A program made the position numbers and the translations under genes. The notes beneath the pieces were generated by a model. The model was not told where the DNA came from. It did no database searches and saw nothing but the letters and a program-made list of their open reading frames with translations. From positions 201,001 through 265,000 of the forward strand of contig OZ023182.1 in the NCBI GenBank assembly GCA_963995505.1: a stretch of 64,000 nt of DNA, read 5' to 3'. The stretch is from Hypericum androsaemum. Lineage: Eukaryota; Streptophyta; Magnoliopsida; Malpighiales; Hypericaceae. Shown one piece after another: positions 23,641 to 36,032 of the stretch. Position 1 is the stretch's first letter, and every line of letters starts with the position of its first letter.

Positions 23641-23880
23641 AGCCACGACCCAATCAGGCCTAAAAAGGCACAAGTACCACCCGATCATGGTCACCTTTTC
23701 CACCCCGAGCTGGTCAATAAGGGCCACCAGGTCACCAACTACGTGGTGGCAGGTGTAGCTATCGCTTGAAGGCGTGCTGTTCAACTGCATGGCAACCGAG
23801 TGAGCTCGGCCAAGTGGCACAAGGTGTATCTCCGGGCTCCGGCAAGCTGTGGAGGAACAACATCACCACCTCTGCTCCAG
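23640..23880 (-). pseudogene. Epoxide hydrolase-like (alpha/beta hydrolase) gene fragment
   Basis: Minus-strand translation of about 23640-23765 gives SSDSYTCHHVVGDLVALIDQ followed by LGVEKVTMIGW. This resembles the plant soluble epoxide hydrolase block that precedes the nucleophile (family form: SYTxxHxVGDLxALxD then VFVVGHDWGA). Just upstream on the same strand, near 23830-23870, the phrase VVMLFLHSLPEPGD resembles the oxyanion-hole HGFPE motif but in another frame. There is no start, no catalytic Asp-containing elbow and no continuation, so this is a dead fragment. Confidence 0.55.
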
Positions 23881-25790
23881 CTTGACCTCGACTCTTCTCG
23901 GATATGTGCATGCTGATGTGCCATTCACGCTCACCCTTCTGTGATTAACTTTACGTTCAGTGCAAAAGTTGCGTTTCTGTTAGAGTACTAATGTATACAA
24001 AAGAATGCTTGGGTGGTAAGCCTCTTCGGGAGATTAAAAAAAGTTAAGCAGAGGCTTGTAAAATGTGGCAGGTACCCTATTAGTTTTATATCTCGATGCG
24101 ACATTAGAAAATTTACTAGAACGTCGCTGAACCACAGGGGATGAGTGCATTGTGTAATAAAATGGACAAGATATGAATCTGTAAGGCCCAAATTTGAAGA
24201 GGGGGATATATATTTTTTTAAATGTAAGTTTTCAGAATCGAGTATTATGGGGTTCTATTTGTGAATATAAGTCTCTTACGGTTATTGGACCACGGTTATT
24301 GCAGATAGCGTGTTTGAAGATCCGGGAAAGTAGGCAGCAGGCCTGGGCTACGGTGATATAAGCCTTATTAAATGCTTGTTTTTCGTCAGCGTGGAAAAAA
24401 AGAAAGAAGGAAATGCAGGGTCCAAGTGCAGGTTCAATTCGTTTAGAATCGTTCTCCTGAATCCTGATAATATATATTTTATTTGTTACGTTTAATCAAT
24501 GACATAAGAGAATAGAATTAACTAGCTCTACACCTTTAAAATGTGGGATAGTGACCACTATCAACCTTTTCTCTTAAACAAAAGGGCAACATTAATCTTC
24601 GAAAGATGATCGGCAACTTCCAACCGTCTAATTAAGGCGTTAGCCCAGGGAGTGACGATACCGATTCGAGTGGAAACAATGTTTAGCAGGGAATTTAAAA
24701 ACAGAGATTGAAATGTGGTCCAGTAACATTGGAGCGCAACTCCATTGCCAAGAGGAGAAGCCTCAAGCAGAAAGGACCCTAGTTCAATATACGCAACCGA
24801 TAAAAAATCCTGGGAGCCCAGATTTGATTGCTTCCCACGAAAGATCTTAGTGCGAGAAATTGGGTGTTTATACTATAAAATTCCATGACCAGATGAAGAA
24901 AAAATATTCATCAAACTGAGAGAAGAGGAAGTACATATGGTGCGACGCACATTGTCTATACCATTTTAAAGACTGAAAAGGGATTTCGGGACTAGGAATT
25001 ACCGGTCTACCTCTTTAATTTTTTGGTTGTGGCGCTTATGGTGATGGCTCTTACCCCGTTCCCTTTTCCTTGATCTGCGATGAAAAAGCTGTAAGACGGC
25101 CAACAGCCAAACAACAAACGCAAAGAAGATTGCCAAAGATATGAATCAAACACCACCTTGTGCCTATCATTTTTCTTGCGCCTCTATGAAGTGTTGGCTG
25201 CGTCGAGCTCGCTATCCGAAGGAACAACTCTCGCTCTACCGTACTCTACTGCTACACCAAATGCCCTTAGTTGTTTTTAATCTCTTTGTAATCCAACATA
25301 ACTATAAATGGATTAGTTTGATAGATCCAATATAGATAAATCTTTCCGACATGTATTTTTATATACAACAAACAGAAAAAATATTAAATACTGCCCAAAG
25401 TTACTTGACCTGTGTTTTTAAACCGTTCTTTATAACACTTTATTTCATTAAATCCCAATTAGTCAAACATGTCTTTTTATATAATAGTAAAACATGTACA
25501 GTATTCGGATTAATGGATGTTCAGTTAACTAATAGTTATAAAAAATTGCAAACACGTATAAAAAAACAAAAAAAATTGTAAACAAAACTGGTAGGAAAGC
25601 CTGTAATTATAACTGGTGCATCATCTCCATTAATTAATTTAATTTGGTAACCCATCTGTTTAGGGCACAGGAGAGGAGAGGACAAAATAATTAGCAGTGG
25701 TGATCAGCGATGTCCAAAATCCGAATTGCTGTGCCTGTAATGTAATGTGATGATATCTTTTTGAAATGGGTTAATCATATTTAGGCAGGT
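23881..25790. other. Intergenic, nothing recognised
   Basis: About 1.9 kb of mixed AT-rich sequence. No open frame with a recognisable motif, no tRNA-like box pairs and no long inverted repeats were seen. Confidence 0.5.
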
Positions 25791-26696
25791 AATCTGTGTT
25801 ATTAGAAATAGATATTTGGTTCCCTGTCTTATAAAAATTTAAAAAACGCCCAAAAGACACCCTGAGTTATTTATAACACTAAAATTTTCATAGAAAAAAT
25901 CTATTATACCCCTCTGCAAAATAAAAACCTTAAAAAATTAATTTCCTCTTTCTTCTCTGTAATTAAGCAGTGTCCAAGCATGGTCCTTGGAGGTGATCGG
26001 CCTGTGTTTGTGGCCAAGCTACAAATCCAACAACAACAAAAACATATACGAAATTACATCCTAGCTATATGGGTATTTTTCTCTCTGTGGAGAAGTCGAA
26101 AAGCCACATATTAGAAAAGAACACGGAAAAGAGCAGTACCACTTCCTGGGGTTGTAGAGGTCCATGTCTTGTCCCTCATCGTTTTGCATTTTGTCTGAGA
26201 TTCGGGTTTAACTCTTCGATCTGTTCACCTGCAACCATTCTCCGACCAGCAATTGGTAATCGGCTCGACTTTTTAAACCCTAAATCGGGATACAAAAATA
26301 TGTCGGTTGATTCTTGATAATTTGCCCATCTTAATTCGATGAATTATTGGCCATATTTATTGATGCTAGGAACAATATTCCTGTAATTATTTGTTATCAA
26401 GCAATATCACTTGGAGAACTTTGATCCCTTTTTGTCAGCGTAGTCATCCCATTTGCTCACCACACTCATAGTCGACACTTTTGGCGGCGGCTCCGGCTAG
26501 GCTAGAGAGAATGAGAGGAGGAGAAAAGAAAAAGAAAATTAATTCTTTAAGGTTTTTATTTCGCAAAGGGGTATAATGAACTTTTCCTATGAAAATTTTA
26601 GTGCTATGAATAATTTAGGATATTTTTTGGGTATTTTTATAATATAAGGTACTAAGTGTCTATTTCCAATAATACGAGACACCTAAATTTTTTTAA
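25791..26696. mobile_element. Long-TIR (Mutator-like or foldback) element, about 0.9 kb
   Basis: Roughly 150 bp at 25796-25950 recur inverted at 26535-26692. Shared blocks include CACTAAAATTTTCATAG, TTATACCCCT and AAATAAAAACCTTAAA. No open frame for a transposase is present. The outer borders are uncertain by several bases, and I found no convincing target duplication. Confidence 0.65.
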
Positions 26697-26853
26697 ATTT
26701 TGAAATAGATACATACATTGTACTAAGTAGGGAGATTGAAGCACGTGATGGACGGACCAATGAGTTTGTCCAGGCAGGGAAGTTTGTCAATTTCTAAGAT
26801 GATCATCTACGACTCAAGAAGAGCAATTTAGCCACGTTAGAAACGTTTTTTTT

Positions 26854-27293
26854 TGTTGGAATTGAATGATATAATTCAATGTATGGCCCAAGTGACAAGG
26901 GCCAAGGTCAAGGCCAAGGCCCAATAAGGCCCATAGTGAGAGGCCCATTCCAAAGTGGCATTACCACATCTGAAACCGCAGGCTAGCTTCCGGCCTCCAA
27001 CGCCTATATATAGGCTCCCCTACCCTCATATACCATTATCCCACTACAATTGCTTACCGCTCCTTCTAGCATTTGTAATATTTACTTTCTTCCTCGAGAG
27101 AAAAGTTTTGAGTATCCAAAGGTTCACCGAGACTTCAAGGGTCATTGAAGTGTAAAGTCGTTGTATCTCAGGGACGATTGCCATAGACCGTAAGTATTGA
27201 ATACAAGACAATCTCGTCTTACGGAGAAAAAGTTAAACTCTTGCCTCGACTTAGATCTTAATAAAATATACCATAATCCTCTGGATTACAATA
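26854..27293 (+). repeat. 5' LTR of the degenerate Copia element
   Basis: 440 bp beginning TGTTGGAATTG, with a palindromic TATA region near 27002-27013. Its terminal CA appears mutated to TA. Confidence 0.85.
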
Positions 27294-27323
27294 ATCGTAA
27301 GACGAGATTAAGTGTATTTGAAG

Positions 27324-30300
27324 ATGGCATCACTAAGCACTGCTATAGCACCAGTCCCAGGAACTGTCTACGCCGAAAGGCCGGTAAAGTTCAATGGGAC
27401 CGAGTTCAAGAGGTGGCAGCAGAAAATATTGTTTTATCTAACAACTCTCAACCTAGTGCGGTTCTTGAAAGAAGAAGTCCCTAAGGTGGAGAAGGATGAG
27501 GTAGATAAACAAAAAGTCAATGCTCTTGAGGCTTTGACTCATAGCGACTTCCTATATCGTAACTACATTCTAAATGGATTAGACGACACCCTCTACAATG
27601 TCTATGCAGTAGCCAAGACTGCAAAAGAATTGTGGGATTCTCTGAAAAAGAAGTATAAAATGGAGAATGTCGGGATGAAGAAATTCATCGTCGAAAAGTT
27701 CCTAGACTTCAAGATGGTGGATTCCAAGAAGGTCATAGATCAAGTGCAAGAGTTACAACTAATTCTGCATGAGAACCATACCGAATGAATGCACCGAAGT
27801 GAATCTTTCCAAATGACAGCAATGATTGAAAAACTACCACCACTGTGGAAAGATTTCAGGAACTACCTCAAACATAAGAGGAAGGTAATGGGCCTTGAGG
27901 ACCTGATTGTGAGACTAAAGATTGAGGAAGATAACCGACAGTCCGAAGTCAAAAGCAACAGGACCAACTCTGAAGCCAATGTATATCTCGCTGAAGAGAT
28001 AATGGTAAGAAGAGGAAAAAGCCCGACAACAAGCACATGAAGCAAGTACCAATGAAAAAGATGTCCAAAAAGATCAAGGGCAACTGCTTCAACTGCGACA
28101 AGCCCGGTCATATGGCCAAAGATTGTTGTCTACCAAAGAAGGACAATTGTGATCATGAGAAGGCAAATTTGGCTGAAGATCTGTCTGAGCTAGATTTATC
28201 TGCCGTGGTGTTTGAAGCCAATTTGGTGGATAACCCAAGATACTGGGGCAACCCGCCACATCTGCTCAAACAAAGATATGTTCTCGACTTATACCCCGAT
28301 CACCGGACGAAATCTGTTTATGGGTAACTTTGCAACTTCCAAGGTAGTCGAATTGGGTAAGGTAGTCCTGAAGCTGACCTCGGAAAAAGAACTGACCCTC
28401 AAGGATGTGCTGCATGTCCCAGACATCCGCAAGAATCTAGTATCCTGCTCCCTATTAAGCAAAGCCAGAATGAAGCTAGTTTTTGAGGCAGATAGATTTG
28501 TATTGACCAAAACTGGCCTATTTGTAGGAAAGGGTTACCTAGATAGGGGCTTTTCAAGATGAATATAATGACTGTACATCGTGCCTTTGAGGGCCAAAAT
28601 AAAGTTGTTTATTCTTCTTACTTGACTGAGTGTTCTAACCTATGGCATGATAGATTGGGACACTTAAATTTAAACTCACTAAGAAAGTTGGTAAGTTTAA
28701 ATTTATTGCTTAAAATAGAGTTTAACTCAAATGATAAATGCGAAGTATGTGTTGAGGCAAAAATGGTCAAAGCACATTTCCATTCAGTGGAAAGAAGTAC
28801 TGCACCTTTATAGTTAATTTATACCGATATTTGTGATATGAAACACATGCAAACTATAGGTGGGAATAAATATTTTATCACATTTATCGATGACTGCACA
28901 AGATTTTGCTACGTATATCTTTTGAAAAGAAAAGACGAAGCTCTAGAAGCCTTCAAAAGATATAAGAATAAGGTTGAGAATCAACTTAGCATTAAAATTA
29001 AAATAATTTGAAGCGATAGAGGGGAAGAATATGTAGCTCCGTTTGAGAAATTCTGCCAACAAAATGGCATTATCCATCAGACAACTGCTCCATACTCACC
29101 TCAATCAAATGGTGTAGCTGAACGCAAGAATCGAACTGTCAAGGAGATGATGAATGCTATGTTGATTAGCTCAGGTTTACCCAGACCGTATGGGGGGAAG
29201 CTCTGCTCTCAGCTAACCACATTTTAAATAAATTACCACATAAGAAAAGGGATGAAACTCTATTTGAATTTTAGAAAGGTAGGAAATCTTCATACGGTTA
29301 CCTAAAAGTGTGGGGGTGCCTAGCTAATGTAGAAATACCTCCACCTAAAAGGGTGAGAATAGGACCCAAGATTGTTGACTGCATTTTTTATCGGCTATGT
29401 CTATAACAGTAGTGCATACCAATTTCTAGTGCACAAGTCAAAAAATCCTGACATCAATGAGGGAATGGTCATGGAATCAAAGAATGTAACTTTCTTTGAA
29501 AATATTTTTCCTAAAAAGGAAAGAAAAGAAGCAAGCTCTAATAAGAGAACTTTTAAGGCTGCACAAGGCTCTGATCAAGATGCTCAGGAACCTAGACGTA
29601 GCAAGAGGGCCAAGGTAGTCAAGTCTTTTGGTTCAAATTTTCTAACCTATGTATTAGATTATGAACCCAGTACAATCTAAGAGGCATTATCTAGTCCAGA
29701 TGCTCCTCTGTGAAAAGAGGCTATCAACAGTGAGATAGAGTCCATCATGTAAAACTACACGTAGAAAATCGTGAATCTCCCACCAGGTTGTAAACCTTTA
29801 GGTTACAAGTGGATCATTAAAAGGAAATATAAAGCTGATGGATCAATCGACAAGTACAAAGCTCGATTGGTAGCGTTCAAACAGAAGAAATGATATAATT
29901 TCTTTGACACATATTCGCCGGTCACAAGAATCACATCCATTAGAGTACTCATAGCTGTTGCAGCACTCTATAACCTCGAGATACATCAGATGGATGTAAA
30001 AATAACTTTCCTAAATGGAGAACTGGAAGATGAGATATATATGGAACAACCTGAAGAGTTTGTTGCCTCCGGAAAAAAGAATAAAGTATGCAAACTGGTC
30101 AAGTCACTGTACGGCTGAAACAGGCGCTGAAACAATGGCATGAGAAATTTGACAGAACAATGATGTCAAATAGATTCAAGATCAATGAGTGTAGTAAATG
30201 TATATACATTAAAGGCACAGTTGATGCTTACGTAATTGTATGTCTATATGTAGACGACATGCTAATCACAAGAAGCAGTAATGATCTTATCGTGAAAACT

Positions 30301-31190
30301 AAGAACATGTTAAAGAATAACTTTGACATGAAAGATATGAGTTTAGCTGATGTCATACTAGGGATCAAAATCTCTAGGATGACTGAAAGAATTGTCTTGT
30401 CACAATCTCACTATGTTGCGAATGTACTAAAAAAGTTTGAAGCTTTTGACAAACCTCTGGCTAAGACTCCGGTAGACCTGAGTCTACACTTAGCTAAAAA
30501 TAGAGAGAACCCAGTATCTCAACTGAAATATGCAAGGATCATTGGGAGCCTGATGTACTTGACAAATTGTACACGTCATGATATTGCATATTCAGTTAGC
30601 AAGCTTAGTAGATTCACAAGCAATCCAGGACCGGATCACTGGCTAGCTCTGGAAAGGGTTCTGAAGTATCTAAAATATACTCTGAACTATGGAAAACTTT
30701 ATACGAGATATCCAGTTGTATTGGAAGGATACAGTGGTGCAAATTGGATATCAGACACTAAAGACTCCAAATCTACTAGTGGTTACGTGTTCACCATAGG
30801 TGGAGGAGCTGTGTCCTGGAAATTCTCTAAACAAACGTGCGTAGCTCGATCCACTATGGAGTCGGAGTTTATAGCACTAGATAAAGCAGGGAAAGAAGCT
30901 GAATGGCTCAGAAACTTCTTATAGGATATTCCCTGTTGGAACAAGCATGTGTCTCCTGTATTGATACATTGTGATGGCATGTTAGCAATCGGGCACAAAG
31001 TACGATGTACAACAGTAAGTTTTGATACATTCGTAGGAGACATAACACCGTTAGGCAATTGATCTCTGGTGGTATAATTACCATTGATTATGTGAAGTCG
31101 AAAGATAATATAGCTGATCCTTTGACGAAAGGAATCAACAGAGATCAAATGTATAATGTAGTAAAGGGAATGGGGTTAAAACTCACACAT
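27324..31190 (+). pseudogene. gag-pol: Copia gag-pol remnant, many stops and frameshifts
   Basis: The first ATG (27324) opens a gag of the UBN2 type (KFNGTEFKRWQQKILFYL) that stops at TGA 27786-27788 and resumes at once in frame. A CCHC knuckle, CFNCDKPGHMAKDC, follows at about 28085-28126. Protease (DTGATRHIC), the integrase zinc region (WHDRLGH) and core (FIDDCTRFCYV, SNGVAERKNR), reverse transcriptase (YVDDM near 30246) and RNase H ([20 protein letters not shown]) are all traceable, with the stop at 29009-29011 among several interruptions. RNase H carries ANWIS where an active enzyme has an Asp-Trp pair. No functional enzyme can be made from it. Confidence 0.88.
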
Positions 31191-31739
31191 TAAAGAACGT
31201 TCATAGCGATAACTCAACCATGATGAGTGGAGATCTCACAAACTTGGTTCAAAGAAATAACTAAGTTATGGATGGTTCAGATGATCACTTGGAATCCATC
31301 CAATTCTCAGAAGCTGCCCAAATACTAACCTGCAGAGGTGTGGTAAGGTTAAGCCTCTATGCTTTTAATGATTCTTATACCAGATAAAGGTAGAGTATGG
31401 CAGGATACTCTTGATAGGAGATCACTTATATAAGTATGAAGTGAGACCGCTTCAAATGGAACAAACACTTATGAATCTGAGATAAGGTCCATGGCCGAAA
31501 CGGACACAACGTGAGAACCAAAGGATATTAGAGCTATCATTGTGTAAATGTCATTGTCTTGGTTTGCATAAAAAAGCTGATCAGTTCAAGACATCGCATT
31601 CACTGAGCAGCAAGTAAATCCGATGGCATCTTACTAGAGTAGGTTCAAAGCCGTAAGCCACCTATCTCGATGCAATGATACCTCGTTAGAACTTTTCATA
31701 AAGTGTTAGCATGCATTAATCATCATTAATGTGAGAGAT

Positions 31740-32152
31740 TGTTGGAATTGAATGATAATTCAATGTATGGCCCAAGTGGCAAGGCCCAAGGTGGAGGCCT
31801 AATAAGGTCCTTGGTGGGAGGCCCATTCCAAAGTGGCATTACCACATCTGAAACCGTAGGCTAACCTCCAGCCTCTAACGCCTATATATAGGCCCCCACC
31901 CTCATATACCATCATCCCACTAAAATTGCTTATCGCTTCTTCTAGCATTTGTAGTATCTACTTTCTTCCTCCAGAAAAAAGTTCCGAGTATCTAAAGGTT
32001 CACCAAGACTTCAAGGGTCGTTGTAATTCGAACTTGAAGTGTAAAGTCGTTGTATCTTGGGGACGATTGCCGTAGACCGTAAGTATTGAATACAGGGCAA
32101 TCTCTCGACTTAGATCTTAATCAAATACACCATAATTTTTCAGATTACAACA
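31740..32152 (+). repeat. 3' LTR of the degenerate Copia element
   Basis: 413 bp, preceded by the purine tract GTGAGAGAT and ending GATTACAACA before a T run. Confidence 0.88.
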
Positions 32153-32157
32153 TTTTT

Positions 32158-32505
32158 TACAAGTTAGAACAAGATGATATAACAAACTGTTTGTATTCAT
32201 AAACGATCAAGACCAAAATTTCTCAAGAGACAACACTAATATTTACCACTGATAATAAAGAAGAAATTAAAAAGAAAGATCGAATTTACGAATCTAGATG
32301 GTTTTCTTCAATCATCATCATCATCCTGTGACAGAGGTGTGCATCATCATCATCAGGGAAGAGAACGATGGATCGATCGATTTTTATAGTGTACAAGAAT
32401 CCAAAAGAATTATGAAAAAAGAAAGAAAAAAAAAGGGTAGTCAGTCCTCCTCCTGATGGTGATCATATTTATGTCTCCCTTAGTTTCTGTTTCCTTCGTC
32501 TTCAA
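32158..32505 (-). other. Probable 3' UTR of the first pectinesterase gene
   Basis: 348 bp between the Copia element and the stop codon at 32506. It contains a CAT/ATC-type microsatellite near 32313-32360. The retrotransposon ends within 350 bp of the stop and may limit or supply the 3' end. Confidence 0.5.
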
Positions 32506-34446
32506 TCAAGCCTTGGTTGTGAAGCCGGCGGTGTAGGGGATAGCGGTCTTCTTGATCCAGGCGTCGCTCCTGAGGAACACCCCGGGGGTGAATTCGTTGG
32601 CTCGTTGCTTGGTGATGTTCTTGACCCCGCCCCACTTGACCCTGCTCTTCATGGCGGACCCCGGCCCGCGGTTGCCGAACTCCGTGTAGAAGCAGGTCTT
32701 GATCCCGAAGGTGCCGTTCCATGGCAGCCATCCGTCCGGGTGGATCACGTCGTCGATGAAGGACTCCATGATCACGGTCCTGGAGAACTCCTTCCAGGGG
32801 CGCCCCAGGTAGGACTTGAACTTGGACTTGACGGGCTCCAGCTCAGGGTGGGCAGCGATGGTGCAGTTCTGGAGGACGATCGCCGTCGGCTGCCTGTTCT
32901 GCTTCCTGCCCTGCGCGGTCACGATGTTCTGCTGGTTGTCCAGGGGCCTCCTCACCAGGAACTTGCAGTTCTGGAACACCACGGGCGCGTCCCCGAACAC
33001 GAAGTCGATTGTCCCGGAGATGGTGCAGTCGCGGTAGAATTGGCGCTTGGCGTGGGTGTAGAGAGTGTCCTGGTACCTGTTAGGAGGACATCACTCACAA
33101 TAGAAACTCAAATGTAACTATAACTATAAACGTACGTTATGACAAATTGGATAAGAAATTAAGAATTCTGAGACAAATCCTTCCTACCCGTCCATGGAGC
33201 AGTTGTAGAAGAGCGCGTAGTCGCCCGACACCCTCAATGCCACGGCCTGGTGCTTGATGGCTCCAGCGCTGTTCTCGAATCCAATGCCCTTGGCGATGAA
33301 GTTGTCCCCGAGCACGGCTGCAAGCGATTGATTGATCAGAATATTGTAGGAAATACATGCAAAATGTTGTAGGAAATGTTTGATTGATCAAGATTGATTC
33401 TTACCGACTGTGGAGGTACGGAAGGTGTTGATCCCGTCGATGAAGTTCTTGTTTCCGGTGATGCGGGTCTTCTCAGAGCCGTCCCCGATGAGCACCAAGC
33501 CGTCCATCTTCCTTGTGATCTCAAGATACTCCTTGTAGATCCCCGCCTTGATGTAGATCACGGTTGGCCCTGTTTTCTTCACGGGCAAGTTGTCCAACGC
33601 GGCTTGGATGGTCCTGTACTTGCCACTTCCATCCCTGGCCACGACTATGTCGGGCTTGATCTTAGCAGCGGGCCTGGCGAGGAGCCTACGGGTGCTAAAT
33701 CCCACCCACTGAGGGAACTGGTCACCGTGGCCGAGGATCGGGAGCTCATCATTCAGGAGGCGGCGGCGCCCTCCAGAGATCTCGAGGGACGAGAGAAGCG
33801 ACGAGAGGCCGCTGATGATGTCAAGGCCGTTGCTGCTGAGCTGCATTGAGGTGTTGAGGGCCTTCTGCATCTTCTTCCCTGCGTCGGTTGTTGTGTTCTC
33901 GAAGGCGTCGAGGCAGGTCTCTTGGTACGTAATGGTGGCGCTGAGCCAGGTCCTGAGATCGGTGATCGCCTCGTCCAAATGTATGATGTCGAAATCGGAC
34001 ACCTTGTCAATCGACTGCCTGAGCTCGCTGATGGACATGTTCATCAGCTGCTTGCAGGTCTCGAGGGCCCCGTGCGTGCGCGGGTCCTTCTCGAGCTCCT
34101 GCAGGGTCACGGACTCCTTGGCAGCCTCCTTGATGTAATCCTGTGCGACCTTGAAGGCCACCTGGATCAACTCCTTGGGGTCGGTGGTGTTTCCCGCGTG
34201 CTTCTGGAGGGTCTTCTCGCATGTGGCCTTGTAGTCTGTGGGCTGGCAGATGCTCTTGATGGCTTTCACTGAGTCGGACGTTTGTTTGGTGCTGTGGTGG
34301 CTGCTCTCGTTCACATCGTCGCCGTCATTGTCCTTGTTAAGGCCGACCCCGACGGTGACCGCCACCACCATCGCAACCAGCAGGAACGAAGAGATGCCAA
34401 TTATGGCAATTCTCTTCCTCCTCTTGTTGTCTTCATTGTAAGACAT
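32506..34446 (-). CDS. PME: Pectin methylesterase with PMEI pro-region (type I PME)
   Basis: Three exons: 33405-34446, 33188-33317 and 32506-33076, joining to 580 residues. The N-terminus has a basic stretch and one membrane segment ([20 protein letters not shown]), a signal anchor typical of secretory type I PMEs. Residues about 60-215 are a PME inhibitor domain with its Cys residues ([16 protein letters not shown]). Basic processing sites GGRRRLL and STRRLL precede the catalytic beta-helix domain. Catalytic-domain signatures are [40 protein letters not shown] and [12 protein letters not shown], which supply the two Asp residues and the Arg. The enzyme de-esterifies homogalacturonan in the cell wall, releasing methanol and stiffening or loosening pectin. 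The coding sequence is clearly GC-richer than its flanks. Everything needed for activity appears present. Confidence 0.96.
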
Positions 34447-35516
34447 TTTTTCCCTTTTCCCCCCCTTTTTAACCAGGGAAAAACCTTTTTTTTTTTTTTT
34501 AGTTTTTCAAATTATTTTTTGTATCTTCCCTGAACGGTGGTCAGGAAGTTCTCTTCCCGGAGAGGGCTAAAAAACTGCTGACATACGTTCAAGGAAGGGG
34601 GGGACCTTGTAGGTGGTGGTGGTCTTAAGGGCCTCCTCCTCCCTATTTCTCCCCTTTTAAAGCTTATAGAGGAAACACCCTACTTGGTGGGAGTTTTTAA
34701 GGAGTGTATATTTATAACAATGGTCAGGAGAAATACAAGGTTCAAAAATTAGTTACTGCTGTTGTGGAAAACCTGAGGCTGCGAGGGAAAAAGGTTACCC
34801 AATTGGCTTCTGTTTATTTACTAAAAATAAAATTTACTGACCCCCCCAACGTGGGGTTTTCGCGTTCATCTTCGCTGTCGTCTAAATTTTTACCCCTGGG
34901 ATCAGTTTTTAGGACATTGACCAAAGGCCAAGGAGCCTACTTCGGCTTCAGTTTTTAGTTGTAACGTGTCCGGGCTCGGCTATTTTCAAGACGGCAATTG
35001 GTTTGTGCTCTCAGGTTTCAGAAATAAAGCGGACATTATCAGTTTACAATTAACAGTAACAAAACTGTCATAGAATACTAAACGCTAACAATTACAAATT
35101 AACATATCGAAAGGGTCGGAGAATGTGGTAGATCATTTACATTTACGATCATGGTCAGCTCGAATTTGGTAGTTCAAAGGAGCTAGAGTTTGGTATGCCT
35201 ATGTTATGGATTTTGATCTGAAATTATGAAATTGCCATGGAGAGTTGAGTGTGGGGCGAGGTCTAATCCGCTGTTGACGGCTTGACTTTTTGCTTGATGT
35301 ATGGCTACTGTGCTTTATAGGGGGTGGATTTTTTGAGCTAGGACACTTCCCAACATTCATTGTTATAATTTGTGTTATTAAGTCAAATACAATTTATCAT
35401 TATTCAATTCACTTTCTTCATATCACTTTGCCTTATTACTAAATAAAAATCTTCCAATTCGATATTACCAAAAGATTAAGCTAATTTCGCCATCGTAGAC
35501 ATAGTTCATAACTTAT
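34447..35516. other. Upstream region of the first pectinesterase gene
   Basis: The 5' leader contains long homopolymer runs (T around 34480-34500; C/T around 34450-34470). No other gene is visible. A promoter must lie here, but no TATA box stands out clearly. Confidence 0.45.
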
Positions 35517-36032
35517 TGTTGGACTTTGGGCCCAATAGGCAATTATTATTGTGCCTAATTGGGGCCGGGCCCATTAGGCCCAAAAAGTTGGGTTGGATGG
35601 GTCGGTCAACCCGCGTTGACCGGCCCAAGCTACGCAAGCGCCACGTCAGCATGACGTGGCGCTGACGTCATATGTGGCAGCCCACGTGGCACCGCGTGGC
35701 AAAGCTAGGGGCAGCTTTACCGCGTGGCATGCCACGTGTCACCACGCGGCGGACATGTGGCATGAAGTGCCACGTGGCGTGTGGCACGCCACTTGGCGGT
35801 CATGCGGCTCGGAGCGCCACGTGGCACATTTTGACTGGCTGGACTGAAATGTAACTTTTCCCACAACCACTCAATACAAAAGGAAAATTCCAGATCAGTT
35901 CCAGAATTTTAATCAGATTTTCGATTAAAGGAAATCTCGTGAAAATCGATTACGGATCCGTTCGAACGTGATCGTAATTCGACCAGCACGAAGAAGTTGT
36001 GGACCCGAGCCTGTGGACCTCTTACTTCAACA
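35517..36032 (+). repeat. Possible solo LTR with a cluster of CACGTG/CACGTGGC boxes
   Basis: The stretch starts TGTTGGACTTTGGGCCC, a very common Copia LTR opening, and could end at TTCAACA (36026-36032), though neither a target duplication nor a partner LTR was found. Between about 35640 and 35830 there are several copies of CACGTGGC or near-copies (ACGTGGC, CCGCGTGGC, CCACGTGTC). This packs G-box/ABRE-type sites at a density far above background. Two short open frames there are by-products of the repeat. Confidence 0.4.

Larger units (their letters stand above)
26854..32152 (+). mobile_element. Degenerate full-length Copia retrotransposon with TTTTT flanks
   Basis: The 5' LTR is 26854-27293 (440 bp) and the 3' LTR 31740-32152 (413 bp). 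Both start TGTTGGAATTGAATGAT; the 3' copy ends GATTACAACA and the 5' copy GATTACAATA. TTTTT lies on both sides, but within T runs, so it is weak target-site evidence. The 5' copy carries about 30 bp (around 27214-27245) missing from the 3' copy. Each LTR contains CCTATATATAGG, a good TATA box. The sequence after the 5' LTR, ATCGTAAGACGAGATTAAG, is not the usual initiator-Met primer site. LTR divergence and many stops show an old insertion. Confidence 0.9.

Noticed and set aside
32605..33117. Plus-strand 170-codon open frame opposite the first pectinesterase exon
   Set aside because: Shadow of GC-rich coding sequence on the other strand; low-complexity translation, no motif.
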